From positions 1 through 46,022 of the forward strand of contig DIHL01000048.1 in assembly GCA_002420145.1 (NCBI GenBank): a stretch of DNA of 46,022 bases, written 5' to 3'. Both the position numbers and the translations under genes were made by a program. The stretch's first letter is position 1. Each line of letters opens with the position of its first letter. Source of the stretch: Bacteroidetes bacterium UBA5697. GTDB taxonomy: Bacteria > Bacteroidota > Bacteroidia > B-17B0 > Aurantibacillaceae. This document shows positions 25,341 to 34,475 of the stretch, piece after piece. The notes below the pieces were generated by a model that saw only the letters and a program-made list of their open reading frames with translations, was not told the DNA's origin and made no database searches.

Positions 25341-27170
25341 ATGGCAAAAGCTACTGGCGTTAAACATAAGGCTAAAGACGATATACCTAAAGCAAAACTT
25401 TCTAAAGCAAATTTCAAAAAATCTTTTCGTTTATTCAAATACTTAGGTAAAAGTAAGTGGTTGTTTATGCTTGGGATGTTATTTGTAGCTGGAACAGCGG
25501 CTGTAGGACTTTATTTTCCGGTGGCTGCAGGTAAAATGTTTGGTTATTTGGGTAATACCGGAATGGATTCCTCTGCGTTTAGCAGTATGGTATCTGGTAC
25601 GGGTATAGAATTATTGATTTTGTTAGTTATTCAGGGTTTAGTGTCTTTTGGTAGAGTTTATACTTTTTCTATTGTGACTGAAAATATTTTAAAAGGCTTA
25701 AGAACTGATACATTCAATAAATTGGTTCAAATGCCTATGAGTTTTTTCTCTAAAAATCAGGTTGCAGATTTGAGCAGTAGAGTGGCAACAGATATTAATG
25801 TGATTTCTGAAGCTTTTACGATTAATATTGCTGAAGTTATCCGTCAAACTATTGTTGGTGTGGGTGGATTGGTATTATTAGTTTATTTCACATCTTGGGA
25901 TGTGGCAAAATGGTTTATTGTAATCATTCCTCCAATCACGGTGGTAGCTATCTTATATGGTCGAAAAATAAGAGGTTATTCAAAAGCGTTACAAGATAAA
26001 ATTTCTGAATCTAGTATTATTGTGTCAGAAGCCTTGACTGGGATTACCAGTGTAAAAGCTTTTACGAATGAACAATTAGAAATTGGAAAGTATGATAAAG
26101 TAACTAATGAAATCAGAAAATTTGGGATTAAGTACGGAATTATGCGCGGAGCATTTTTTGCCTTTATCATCATGTGTGTGTTTGGTTCAATCTTTTTTAT
26201 TTTATATAAAATGTTGTTACTGATTAATGCAGGAGAATTATCAACTGAAAACTTTGGAAAGTTTATGATGTTATCATTGTTTGTAGCAGGTTCGTTAGGA
26301 GGCTTGCCTGAGCAATTAGCATCTATACAACGTGCATTAGGCGCAACCGATAGAGTGTTTGAAATTATTGATGATAGAAATGAAGAAATAAATTTAGCAC
26401 ATCGTAATAATCTAAATTTAACTAGAGTAAAAGGTGATTTAGAATTTAAGAACATTAAATTTACGTATCCAACACGACCAGATTTTGAAGTATTAAAAGA
26501 TGTTTCGTTTAGTGCTAAAGCTGGACAAACTGTTGCTTTAGTTGGTAGTAGTGGAAGTGGTAAATCAACTTTAGCATCAATGACCTTGCGGTTTTACGAA
26601 CCTAATGCTGGAGAATATTTAATTGATGGAAAAAAATCAACTGATTATGAATTAACAGAATTACGTGATCAAATGGCCATTGTACCTCAGGATGTTTTAT
26701 TATTTGGAGGAACCATTAGAGATAATATTTTATATGGCAAACCAAATGCTACTGAGACAGAAGTGATTGAAGCGGCTAAACAAGCTAATGCTTATGATTT
26801 TATTATGAGTTTCCCTGATCAATTTGAAACATTAGTGGGGGATAGAGGTATTCAATTATCTGGCGGGCAACGTCAGCGTGTGGCTATTGCTAGAGCCGTA
26901 TTAAAAAACCCTTCTATTTTAATTTTAGATGAAGCTACTTCATCTTTAGACAGCGAAAGCGAACGCTTAGTGCAAGAAGCATTAGATAAATTAATGATAG
27001 GAAGAACATCTATTGTGATTGCTCATCGTTTATCAACGATTCGTAATGCTGATAAAATTGTGGTATTACAAAAAGGTGAAGTCGTAGAAATGGGAACACA
27101 TCAAGAATTGATGACTAGTAGTAGCGGCTTATATCAAAAGTTAAGTAAGTTACAGTACGAGTTGAATTAG
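25341..27170 (+). CDS. ABC exporter, fused permease and ATPase (MsbA-like)
   Basis: The 609-aa half-transporter has a six-helix membrane domain (about 40-340) and a nucleotide-binding domain (about 370-605) with Walker A GSSGSGKST, Q loop VPQDVLLF, signature LSGGQRQRVAIARA, Walker B ILILDEATSSLD and the H loop IAHRLSTIRNADKI. It acts as a homodimer in the inner membrane. MsbA-type lipid A export or multidrug efflux are the likely roles, but the substrate cannot be told from sequence. It is longer at the N-terminus by about 30 Lys-rich residues. A nucleotidyltransferase gene follows 52 nt downstream. Confidence 0.92.
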   Translation: MAKATGVKHKAKDDIPKAKLSKANFKKSFRLFKYLGKSKWLFMLGMLFVAGTAAVGLYFPVAAGKMFGYLGNTGMDSSAFSSMVSGTGIELLILLVIQGLVSFGRVYTFSIVTENILKGLRTDTFNKLVQMPMSFFSKNQVADLSSRVATDINVISEAFTINIAEVIRQTIVGVGGLVLLVYFTSWDVAKWFIVIIPPITVVAILYGRKIRGYSKALQDKISESSIIVSEALTGITSVKAFTNEQLEIGKYDKVTNEIRKFGIKYGIMRGAFFAFIIMCVFGSIFFILYKMLLLINAGELSTENFGKFMMLSLFVAGSLGGLPEQLASIQRALGATDRVFEIIDDRNEEINLAHRNNLNLTRVKGDLEFKNIKFTYPTRPDFEVLKDVSFSAKAGQTVALVGSSGSGKSTLASMTLRFYEPNAGEYLIDGKKSTDYELTELRDQMAIVPQDVLLFGGTIRDNILYGKPNATETEVIEAAKQANAYDFIMSFPDQFETLVGDRGIQLSGGQRQRVAIARAVLKNPSILILDEATSSLDSESERLVQEALDKLMIGRTSIVIAHRLSTIRNADKIVVLQKGEVVEMGTHQELMTSSSGLYQKLSKLQYELN

Positions 27171-27222
27171 GGTTGGTTTATTGAAAGTTTGCTAGATGAT
27201 GATTTAATCGTTAAATTAGATT

Positions 27223-27714
27223 ATGGAAATCAAAAAAATATTTGACATCTTAAACCAATATAACGTAAAATATTTAGTTTGCGGAGGATTGGCTGTTAAT
27301 ATATACGGTATTCCAAGAATGACGGCTGATATAGATTTATTGTTAGATTTTGAAGAAACAAATGTTTTAAATTTTGAAAATTCTACTAAGCATTTATTGT
27401 TTCAATCCGTCATTCCATTATCAATAAATACTTTTGTTAAAAAAGAAGATAGATTAAAAGTAATTAAAGAGAAAAACTTAATTGCTTATTCTTATTTTAA
27501 TTCTTTGGCAGGATATATGAATTTAGATGTATTGCTTGATGTGCCAATTGAATTTGATGTACTCTGGAAAACCAAAACAGAAAGAAAGTTAGGAGAAACA
27601 ATAATTCATTTAGTGAGCGTTGAAGATTTAATTGAATTAAAAAAATATTCTAATCGCATACAAGATCAAAACGATATATTACTACTTTCTAAACTCATAA
27701 AAAATGGACATTAA
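27223..27714 (+). CDS. Nucleotidyltransferase-like protein (AbiEii/MNT type)
   Basis: This 163-aa protein carries CGGLAVNIYGIPRMTADIDL, giving the GG and the D-x-D metal pair, and a third acidic residue in YMNLDVLLDVP. The C-terminal block SVEDLIELKKYSNRIQDQNDI is typical of small nucleotidyltransferases and parallels the one at 19986. Active-site residues look intact; the target is unknown. Its final 11 bases overlap the ATG of the next gene, a 68-aa protein, so the two are translationally coupled. This is a compact two-gene unit like those used in toxin-antitoxin modules, though that role is inferred. Confidence 0.78.
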   Translation: MEIKKIFDILNQYNVKYLVCGGLAVNIYGIPRMTADIDLLLDFEETNVLNFENSTKHLLFQSVIPLSINTFVKKEDRLKVIKEKNLIAYSYFNSLAGYMNLDVLLDVPIEFDVLWKTKTERKLGETIIHLVSVEDLIELKKYSNRIQDQNDILLLSKLIKNGH

Positions 27715-27910
27715 ACCAAAATTAGAAAATGCCAACATTGGTTTCCATTATACGGTTACAGATGAACAAATTGCCGCTCATCAGAAAAAAAGTGTTGAAG
27801 AAATTTTGATGTGGATTGAAGAAACTAGTAAGTTTATTTATGAAGTTCAAACTCCAGAAGAAAGATTAAGAACCAAATTCGCTAAACAATTTAATAATGA
27901 TGCTAGTTAG
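27704..27910 (+). CDS. 68-aa small partner protein of the nucleotidyltransferase
   Basis: The ATG at 27704 lies inside the end of the nucleotidyltransferase gene (overlap 27704-27714). The product is predicted helical and acidic-basic mixed: YTVTDEQIAAHQKKSVEEIL, then MWIEETSKFIYEVQTPEERL. Proteins with this 'DEQI..HQ..S.EE...W' pattern accompany such nucleotidyltransferases in Bacteroidota as I recall, with no known function. Its stop overlaps the tail of the convergent ybeY gene by 8 bp (27903-27910). Confidence 0.72.
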   Translation: MDIKPKLENANIGFHYTVTDEQIAAHQKKSVEEILMWIEETSKFIYEVQTPEERLRTKFAKQFNNDAS

Positions 27911-28322
27911 AAACTAACATCTTCAAAGCTGCATTCTCTTTTTTTCTCATCAACTCAGTGTCAGCTTTGGATTTATCTTTGTATCCACATAAATGTAAAA
28001 TTCCGTGAATCATCACACGATGAAATTCTTCATCAAATGTTACCTTAAATTTTTCGGCGTTTTCTAAAACGCGTTCAATGCTGATGAAAATATCGCTGTT
28101 GATAGTTTTGCCTTCGGTATAATCAAAAGTGATAATGTCGGTGAGTGTATTATGATTTAAATGCTTGACGTTTATTTCAAGAAGTTCATCATCTGTACAA
28201 AAAATATAATTGATGGTGCCGAGTTTGTGTTTCTCTTTTTCGGTAACGGTTTTAATCCAAGCTTTTAATTTTGTTTTCTCTTTAAATTTAAAAGCAATAC
28301 TTTGGTTGTGGAAAGAAATCAT
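27903..28322 (-). CDS. ybeY: rRNA maturation RNase YbeY
   Basis: The 139-aa protein has the YbeY core: LGTINYIFCTDDELLEINVKHL, TDIITFDY, and the metal motif HGILHLCGYKDK. The first two His ligands are in place; the position of the third His (HxxxHxxxxxH) is held by Lys in KDK, as in other Bacteroidota YbeY proteins I can recall. The family acts in 16S rRNA 3' maturation and ribosome quality control. Its ATG overlaps the stop of the upstream ATPase gene by one base (TAATG), so translation is coupled. Convergent with the 68-aa gene. Confidence 0.88.
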   Translation of the reverse strand: MISFHNQSIAFKFKEKTKLKAWIKTVTEKEKHKLGTINYIFCTDDELLEINVKHLNHNTLTDIITFDYTEGKTINSDIFISIERVLENAEKFKVTFDEEFHRVMIHGILHLCGYKDKSKADTELMRKKENAALKMLVSN

Positions 28323-28738
28323 TAATTCAAATTAAAGGTCAATAATACTTCTTGTCCGTTATTATTAAACTCTACTTTATCCGCTAAGTTTTTCATTAAA
28401 AAAACACCTCTGCCGTTTGGTTTATCAATATTTACAGGGTCTGTTGGGTCTGGTAAACTATTATAATCAAATCCCTTACCTTCATCTGATACTGAAAATT
28501 TAATATTTTTTTCTCCAGATTCAAATCCTATTCTGATATGTTTTTCAGGATTACCTTGATTGCCATGATACATGGCGTTGTTTACTGCTTCTGTTACAGC
28601 AATTAAAATATTACCGTAATTATCTTCGTTTACATTAAACACATCGCAAACATCTTCTACTAAACGCTCTACTAATCTTATATTTTCAGATGTAGAAGTA
28701 ATATCTAATTTTTCTCCCTTAGCTGGTATCATTATCAT
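28322..28738 (-). CDS. RsbW/SpoIIAB-like ATP-binding protein (anti-sigma kinase fold)
   Basis: The 138-aa protein is a stand-alone HATPase_c domain: N box AVTEAVNNAMYHGNQGN, then DEGKGFDYNSLPDP and a G-rich lid NGRGVFLMKNLADKV. This is the RsbW/SpoIIAB type of serine kinase that binds sigma factors or phosphorylates STAS proteins. No STAS protein or sigma factor is adjacent. It overlaps DUF4175 upstream (ATGA, 28735-28738) and ybeY downstream (TAATG), forming a tight trio. A SpoIIE-type phosphatase lies at the left end of the window, but no link between them is shown. Confidence 0.87.
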   Translation of the reverse strand: MIMIPAKGEKLDITSTSENIRLVERLVEDVCDVFNVNEDNYGNILIAVTEAVNNAMYHGNQGNPEKHIRIGFESGEKNIKFSVSDEGKGFDYNSLPDPTDPVNIDKPNGRGVFLMKNLADKVEFNNNGQEVLLTFNLN

Positions 28739-31700
28739 TTATTTACGCTATTAAAATATTCATTAACTTTTTGCTTGTAATAAGGTGTTAAACTTGGCGA
28801 AACCGTATTTAACAACTCCAGTTCTTTTTCTCTAAGTCTTTTATACTCTAAAAATTGCGTAGGGTTACTTAAAATCTCATTTTTTGCTTCATTACTCTTT
28901 CTTTTTTCGTCTTGCTCGCGTTCTCGCTCAGCTTTTTCACTTTCTAAAAGTTTAGTTATGATATCTTGCTGGCGTTTCATCGTTTCCTGAGTAATTTGTC
29001 GGTTAACGATATCTTTTTCAGTCTGTTCCATCATTTCTGCAATATTTCCGCCAGGGTTTGAACCACCTTCTTTTTTAATTTTATCCAACATTTGTTGCAT
29101 TTGACGTCTTAAAGCCTCTTGTTGCGCTGCCATTTTTGCTAATTGCTCACTCATTCCTTGTCCCTGAACTCCAGGCATCATTCCATTTTGGCCACCTTGC
29201 TGTCCCATTCCCCCTTGTCCGCCAGGTTTTTGTCCACCAGGCTTTTCTCCTGGTTTGTTCCCCGGTTTCTGCCCTCCTGGTTTATTGCCTTGTTGTTCTA
29301 ATGCTTTTTTCAACTCTTCTAATTGTTTATTAAGTTGTTGTTGCATTTGTTTCATATTTGCCATGCTAGGTTTGCCATCACCAGGTTTTGAACTTGGCTT
29401 TTGTCCTTTCCCTGGTTTTTTACAACTACCGCTTCCGGGTTTTCCTTCTTTAGCTTGTTTTTGCATTTGTTCTAAATTCTCATTTAGCAACAATGCCAAA
29501 TTGTTAATGGAAGTCATGGAGTATTGCATACGCATTTGCGCATTGGATTGCATGCGTTCGGCAAGTTCTGCAACAGCTTTCCCCATATTCATGTTAATAG
29601 ATGAAATTTCTCTATTTACTAAAGCGCTAATAGCAGGTACTCTTTTGCTTAATGCAAATAAACTGTCTTCAATAATTTTTGAGTCATCCTGTAATTTTTT
29701 TTGAGTTTGAGTAATTTTTAAATACTGAGGATTATCGGAACGTAATTTAGATAACTGAGACATTAAATCTTCTTGAGCAAATGATAAGTTCAATAGATTT
29801 TCTAAAATTTGACGAAGTGTTTGCATGTCTTCTTCTTGTTCTTCTTTCTCCATGCTATCCATGGCTTTTTGCATTTGCTCTTTCATCTCCTGCATTTTGT
29901 CAGAAGCTTGTTTTTGAGATTTAGACGCATTCTTTTTATTGTTCTGATTTAATTGTTCAGAACTGTTTTCCATCTCTTTACTAATTTCGTTTTGTTTTTC
30001 CTCTGTTTTTGGAAGTTCATTTGGTTGTTCAAGTGATGCATTTTTTTCCTGCATCTCTTTCAAATCTTTTTTCAAATCTTCAAACTGTTTGTTTAAGTCG
30101 TCTTGTTTTTTTTCTAACTCTTTTGAATCAGTTTTATCTTTGTTGTCCTTATTATCAGTTTTCGAATCCTTATTATCGTTCTTTTTATCCTGATTCTCTT
30201 TATTGCCTTCAGTCTCTTGTTTTAAAGCATCTTGCTTATCTTTCAGTTCATCCAGTTTGTCAATGGCTTGTTGTAGTTTTTGTTCTACCTCCATTTGTTT
30301 AAATGCTTCAAGCGTTCTATCCAATTCTTTTTCCATGTCTTTGTTAGATAGTTTTAGCTCTTCCAATTTTTGCTGAACCTGATTTTTATCCAGTTTCTCC
30401 ATCAATTTATTTAACTCATCAAATAATTTTTTCATTTCTGGAGTCATGATGTTTTCAAACAATTGTTCTAATTGTTTTTGTTTTTCCAATAAAGATTCAT
30501 CAAGCTGTTGGTTTTCTTGCTGCTGTTGATTATTAAGCTGGTTTTCTTGTTTTGTTTCTTCTATTTTGTTTTTTAATTCATTTTGTTTTTTGAGGATGTC
30601 TTCTAATTTTTTCTTCTCCTCGTAACCCATTTGTTTTTTCTCAGTCAGTTTTTTGCTGAGTTCGTTGATGTCTTTTTGTAAATCTTTTGCTTTTTTAATG
30701 CCATCATCTAAATCTTTTTTAATCTCCGAATTGTTTTTATCAGTTGCTTGATTTAACTCGTCAATAGTTGGCGCCTTAAACAACATAGTTTGTGTTTTAG
30801 CGGATTTAGAGCCAGTAACACCATCATTGTCCCATACTTCAAAATAGTATTCAATTTTATCTCCTGGCAATACATCAAAACGAGAAGCATCTAAAAAATA
30901 ATAATAGGGTTGAGTGATTTGTGTTTTGTTTAAACCCATTATTTGCTCCCCATTTTTTACAATGGCTTTACCAGTTGAGTCTTGAGTATAATGAACATAT
31001 TTAAATGCTAAGCGAGTAAAACCATAATCATCTTTAATAGTACCAGAGAAATAAATATTTTTAGGATTCAGCGAATCTGTTTTTTCGCTCACGTCAATTA
31101 ATGGAACTTGATCAGGAACAACATTAATGGTATAGTTAACAGAATCAGGATTTTGTTTTAAAAAATGATTCATGGTTTTGATGCTGTAACTAGTACTTTG
31201 CATCATGCGTTTTGAAAAAGCAAATTCATCTTCTGATGAACGAGAAATATCAACTAAAGTATCAGCAAAATTTAAAAAAATATTGTCTGTATTTTTTGTA
31301 TGAAATACCCATTGCATTTTAGTGCCTTGAGGTAATTGCATATCACCTATATTAGAAACGGTTTCATTTTTTTTGTTGAGGTAGGCAGGATATGTTAATT
31401 GAATGTCAAACTTCATTAACATCGGTTTGGGCAATACACTTAACTCGTATGATTTGGAATTGAAGCCTGCGGCATTAAATACAAAATCTAAATTTTTTTG
31501 AACGTTTTTAAATGTGTAAGTGTAATTTACATTATCTACTTTTTCCATTTTGTGATCAACGCCATCTACATTAATAAAAACTTCATTAGGAATTTCATTA
31601 CCATTTAATTTTAATTCTAATACATAATCTTGTTGCTGAATAGCTTCTAATGATTTATTGTTAATGGCAAATTGAAATGGCGCTGCTTTTTCAAAATAAG

Positions 31701-32268
31701 TTTGGTGGAAGACAATGCGTTCTGTTCCATCTTTGATAATGCTTGGTTTAATAACCAATACAAGTAACATCAATGCAATAGGAGGTAAAGCAAATTTTAA
31801 ATATTTTTTATTCTCACCAATATCAATAGCTGAAGTAAATGGAATAGGTTTTAACTCTTCCATTTTTTGATTGATGCTAGCCGTTAATAAATCGGGAGAT
31901 AAAATGGAGCCAGAGTTACGTTGTAATTGTAAGGTGTTTAATAATTTATCATTGATATTATTGAAATGTGTACCAACGATGTTGGCGGCTTCGTCATAAG
32001 AAATGACTTCGCCGAGTTTGTTTAATTTTAAAACAGGAACAGCAATGTATTTAAATAACACAAAGCCACTAGTTACTAAAAACGAGTAGAATAAAATAGT
32101 TCGAGTGGTGATTCCAAATTCTGCAAAATATTCTGCTACTACCAAAAACAAAAAGGCAGCTACTAATAATCCGCTTGTATACAACAAACCTTTAATGAGT
32201 TGGTTTTTGTAATACTTGCGAATAAACTCATCGAGTTTATAAATTAATATATTTTGCTCTGAAGCCAA
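28735..32268 (-). CDS. DUF4175 family large membrane-anchored coiled-coil protein, TTG start
   Basis: The 1177-aa protein starts ASEQNILIYKLDEFIRKYYK, the normal DUF4175 opening, with membrane segments near 25-45, 52-75 and 155-172. A beta-rich extracytoplasmic region follows to about residue 515, then about 450 residues of Gln/Glu/Lys/Asn coiled coil, a Gly/Pro/Gln-rich low-complexity segment (about 960-1060) and a final helical region. Function is unknown. No ATG exists in frame before a stop at 32290-32292, so the TTG at 32268 is the start. A TAAATTTG box lies 16 nt upstream. It heads the operon with the RsbW-like ATPase and ybeY. Low-complexity coding causes many false antisense frames here. 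Confidence 0.85.
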   Translation of the reverse strand: MASEQNILIYKLDEFIRKYYKNQLIKGLLYTSGLLVAAFLFLVVAEYFAEFGITTRTILFYSFLVTSGFVLFKYIAVPVLKLNKLGEVISYDEAANIVGTHFNNINDKLLNTLQLQRNSGSILSPDLLTASINQKMEELKPIPFTSAIDIGENKKYLKFALPPIALMLLVLVIKPSIIKDGTERIVFHQTYFEKAAPFQFAINNKSLEAIQQQDYVLELKLNGNEIPNEVFINVDGVDHKMEKVDNVNYTYTFKNVQKNLDFVFNAAGFNSKSYELSVLPKPMLMKFDIQLTYPAYLNKKNETVSNIGDMQLPQGTKMQWVFHTKNTDNIFLNFADTLVDISRSSEDEFAFSKRMMQSTSYSIKTMNHFLKQNPDSVNYTINVVPDQVPLIDVSEKTDSLNPKNIYFSGTIKDDYGFTRLAFKYVHYTQDSTGKAIVKNGEQIMGLNKTQITQPYYYFLDASRFDVLPGDKIEYYFEVWDNDGVTGSKSAKTQTMLFKAPTIDELNQATDKNNSEIKKDLDDGIKKAKDLQKDINELSKKLTEKKQMGYEEKKKLEDILKKQNELKNKIEETKQENQLNNQQQQENQQLDESLLEKQKQLEQLFENIMTPEMKKLFDELNKLMEKLDKNQVQQKLEELKLSNKDMEKELDRTLEAFKQMEVEQKLQQAIDKLDELKDKQDALKQETEGNKENQDKKNDNKDSKTDNKDNKDKTDSKELEKKQDDLNKQFEDLKKDLKEMQEKNASLEQPNELPKTEEKQNEISKEMENSSEQLNQNNKKNASKSQKQASDKMQEMKEQMQKAMDSMEKEEQEEDMQTLRQILENLLNLSFAQEDLMSQLSKLRSDNPQYLKITQTQKKLQDDSKIIEDSLFALSKRVPAISALVNREISSINMNMGKAVAELAERMQSNAQMRMQYSMTSINNLALLLNENLEQMQKQAKEGKPGSGSCKKPGKGQKPSSKPGDGKPSMANMKQMQQQLNKQLEELKKALEQQGNKPGGQKPGNKPGEKPGGQKPGGQGGMGQQGGQNGMMPGVQGQGMSEQLAKMAAQQEALRRQMQQMLDKIKKEGGSNPGGNIAEMMEQTEKDIVNRQITQETMKRQQDIITKLLESEKAEREREQDEKRKSNEAKNEILSNPTQFLEYKRLREKELELLNTVSPSLTPYYKQKVNEYFNSVNK

Positions 32269-32284
32269 TTTATTGGTATTTACA

Positions 32285-32292
32285 CAAATTTA
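32285..32292 (-). promoter_or_regulatory. -7 box of the DUF4175-ybeY operon
   Basis: TAAATTTG (minus strand) matches TAnnTTTG, 16 nt before the TTG start at 32268, giving a leader of about 10 nt. No -33 TTTG at 19 nt. Confidence 0.45.
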
Positions 32293-32332
32293 GCGAAAAC
32301 AAGGGAGGATTAAAATAAAATTTCTGTTAAAT

Positions 32333-32366
32333 AAAAAAGCGACTTAATTTTTGGTTAAGTCGTTTT
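32333..32366 (-). terminator. Intrinsic terminator after dxs
   Basis: Stem CGACTTAA / TTAAGTCG with a 7-nt loop, flanked by A6 and T4 tracts so that on the minus strand it ends in T6. It lies 22 nt after the dxs stop. Confidence 0.82.
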
Positions 32367-32388
32367 AAATAAGTGTTATAAAGAAAAA

Positions 32389-34341
32389 TTATACAGCTAC
32401 TTTATCCGTTTTTTTCTCTTTTAAGATTTCTAAAACTTCATTATGAATTTGTTCAACCGAAAAACCACATTCTTGATATAATTCGTTTGGCTCTCCGTGC
32501 TCGATAAATTTATCGGGAATACCTAAACGTTTTACCTGAGCGCTATAGTTATTCTCTACCATGAATTCTAAAATAGCGCTACCAACACCACCAACAATAG
32601 TTCCATCTTCGATGGTGATTATTTTTTTGAAGCGAGTAAAAACTTCGTGTAACATGGCTTCATCTAACGGTTTAGCAAAACGTAAGTCGTAGTGAGCAGG
32701 AGTAATGCCTTCAGCTTCTAATTTTTCAATGGCTTTAGCAGCAAAGTTTCCAGGATGTCCTAACGATAAAATTGCCACCTCTTTTCCATCTTTTAACTTG
32801 CGACCTTTTCCAACTTCTAATTTCTTGAAAGGAGTTTTCCAATTTACCATCACACCGTTTCCGCGAGGGTAACGAATGCTAAATACACCTTGTACTTCAT
32901 CTAATTGAGCGGTGTACATTAAGTTACGCAACTCTTCTTCATTCATTGGAGCACTCACAATCATATTGGGAATGCAACGGAAATAAGCAATATCAAAAGC
33001 GCCGTGGTGTGTTGGTCCATCAGCACCAGCAATTCCACCTCTATCTAAACATAATACTACTTTTAAATTTTGCAAAGCCACATCATGCACCACTTGGTCA
33101 TACGCACGTTGCATAAAAGAAGAGTAAATGTTGCAATAAGGAATCATGCCTTGTGTTGCTAAACCAGCACTAAACGTTACAGCATGTTGTTCGGCAATTC
33201 CTACATCAAATGCTCTGTCAGGCATAGCTTTCATCATAATATTTAATGAGCAACCACTTGGCATTGCTGGTGTGATACCCATTATTTTTTTATTTTGTTC
33301 AGCTAATTCTACGATTGTGTGTCCAAATACATCTTGGTATTTTGGAGGTTGAGGTTCTGTAGGAACTACTTTTATAATTTCTCCAGTTTCTTTGTTAAAC
33401 AAACCTGGCGAGTGCCAAACTGTTTCGTTTCCTTCTTCTGAGAATTTATAACCTTTACCTTTTTTAGTTAAAACGTGTAATATTTTTGGGCCAGGAATAT
33501 CTTTTAAATCGGCCATGATTTTTGTTAAACGAACCACATCATGCCCATCCACTGGACCAAAATAACGGAACTTTAACGACTCAAATAAATTACTTTGTTT
33601 TAATAATGAAGTTTTAACAGCATTCTCTAACTTACTGGCAATTTCTTGAGCATTTGGTCCAAACTTGCTAATCTTCCCCAATAAATCCCAAACTTTATCT
33701 TTTGTTTTATTGTATGTGTGAGATGTTGTAATGTCTGTTAAATAATCTCTTAAAGCACCAACGTTAGGGTCAATGCTCATGCAGTTATCGTTTAACACTA
33801 CTAATAAATTGCTATTTGAAATACCTGCGTGGTTTAATGCTTCAAAAGCCTGACCAGCAGTCATAGAACCATCTCCAATAACAGCAATATGTTGTTTATC
33901 TTTTAATCCTAAATACTGACTTGCAACAGCCATACCTAAGGCTCCACCAATAGAAGTAGAAGAATGTCCAACACCAAAAGTATCATATTCACTTTCCGAA
34001 CGTTTTGGAAAACCGCTAATGCCTTTGTAAATACGGTTTGTGTGAAATACATCACGACGACCAGTAATAATTTTATGTCCGTATGCTTGATGACCTACGT
34101 CCCACACTAATTGATCGTAGGGCGTATTAAATACATAATGTAAAGCAGTTGTAAGTTCAACAACGCCTAAAGAAGCGCCAAAATGGCCGCCTTTTACAGA
34201 AACGATGTCGATGATGAATTGACGTAGTTCTGCACAAAACTGCTCTAATTCTTCTTCTTTTAATTTTTTTAAATCGGCTGGGGAATTCACCTTTGCCAAT
34301 AATTCACCAGGAATAACTCCTGAACCTTTAACAATTTCCAT
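32389..34341 (-). CDS. dxs: 1-deoxy-D-xylulose-5-phosphate synthase
   Basis: The 650-aa enzyme matches Dxs throughout: NSPADLKKL start, GHFGASLGVVELTTALHYVF, VWDVGHQAYGHKIITGR, the thiamine diphosphate motif GDGSMTAGQAFEALNHAG..N, the FRYFGPVDGHD block, DVGIAEQHAVTFSAGLA and a transketolase C domain with HGEPNELYQECG. It condenses pyruvate and glyceraldehyde 3-phosphate, the first step of the MEP isoprenoid pathway, and also feeds thiamine and pyridoxal synthesis. Its predicted promoter box is only 5 nt before the ATG. A terminator follows, so it is a single-gene unit. Confidence 0.97.
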   Translation of the reverse strand: MEIVKGSGVIPGELLAKVNSPADLKKLKEEELEQFCAELRQFIIDIVSVKGGHFGASLGVVELTTALHYVFNTPYDQLVWDVGHQAYGHKIITGRRDVFHTNRIYKGISGFPKRSESEYDTFGVGHSSTSIGGALGMAVASQYLGLKDKQHIAVIGDGSMTAGQAFEALNHAGISNSNLLVVLNDNCMSIDPNVGALRDYLTDITTSHTYNKTKDKVWDLLGKISKFGPNAQEIASKLENAVKTSLLKQSNLFESLKFRYFGPVDGHDVVRLTKIMADLKDIPGPKILHVLTKKGKGYKFSEEGNETVWHSPGLFNKETGEIIKVVPTEPQPPKYQDVFGHTIVELAEQNKKIMGITPAMPSGCSLNIMMKAMPDRAFDVGIAEQHAVTFSAGLATQGMIPYCNIYSSFMQRAYDQVVHDVALQNLKVVLCLDRGGIAGADGPTHHGAFDIAYFRCIPNMIVSAPMNEEELRNLMYTAQLDEVQGVFSIRYPRGNGVMVNWKTPFKKLEVGKGRKLKDGKEVAILSLGHPGNFAAKAIEKLEAEGITPAHYDLRFAKPLDEAMLHEVFTRFKKIITIEDGTIVGGVGSAILEFMVENNYSAQVKRLGIPDKFIEHGEPNELYQECGFSVEQIHNEVLEILKEKKTDKVAV

Positions 34342-34346
34342 TACAA

Positions 34347-34354
34347 CAAAGATA
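34347..34354 (-). promoter_or_regulatory. -7 box of dxs, almost touching the start codon
   Basis: TATCTTTG (minus strand) matches TAnnTTTG and ends 5 nt before the ATG at 34341, so transcription would begin at or next to the start codon. The -33 region is only T-rich. Confidence 0.5.
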
Positions 34355-34475
34355 AACTATTTTATTAATTGTAAAAACGTGATTTTAAATACTTTATTAG
34401 CGTTTTAATGGTTAACAAACGTTAAACAAAATAGTTTAAAATGGAGATTCTGGTGTATTCTGCTAACTTAGTCAA

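Noticed and set aside
29136..30302. Several open frames on the plus strand opposite the DUF4175 gene
   Set aside because: They mirror the low-complexity Gln/Gly/Lys coding of the minus-strand gene and show no family features.
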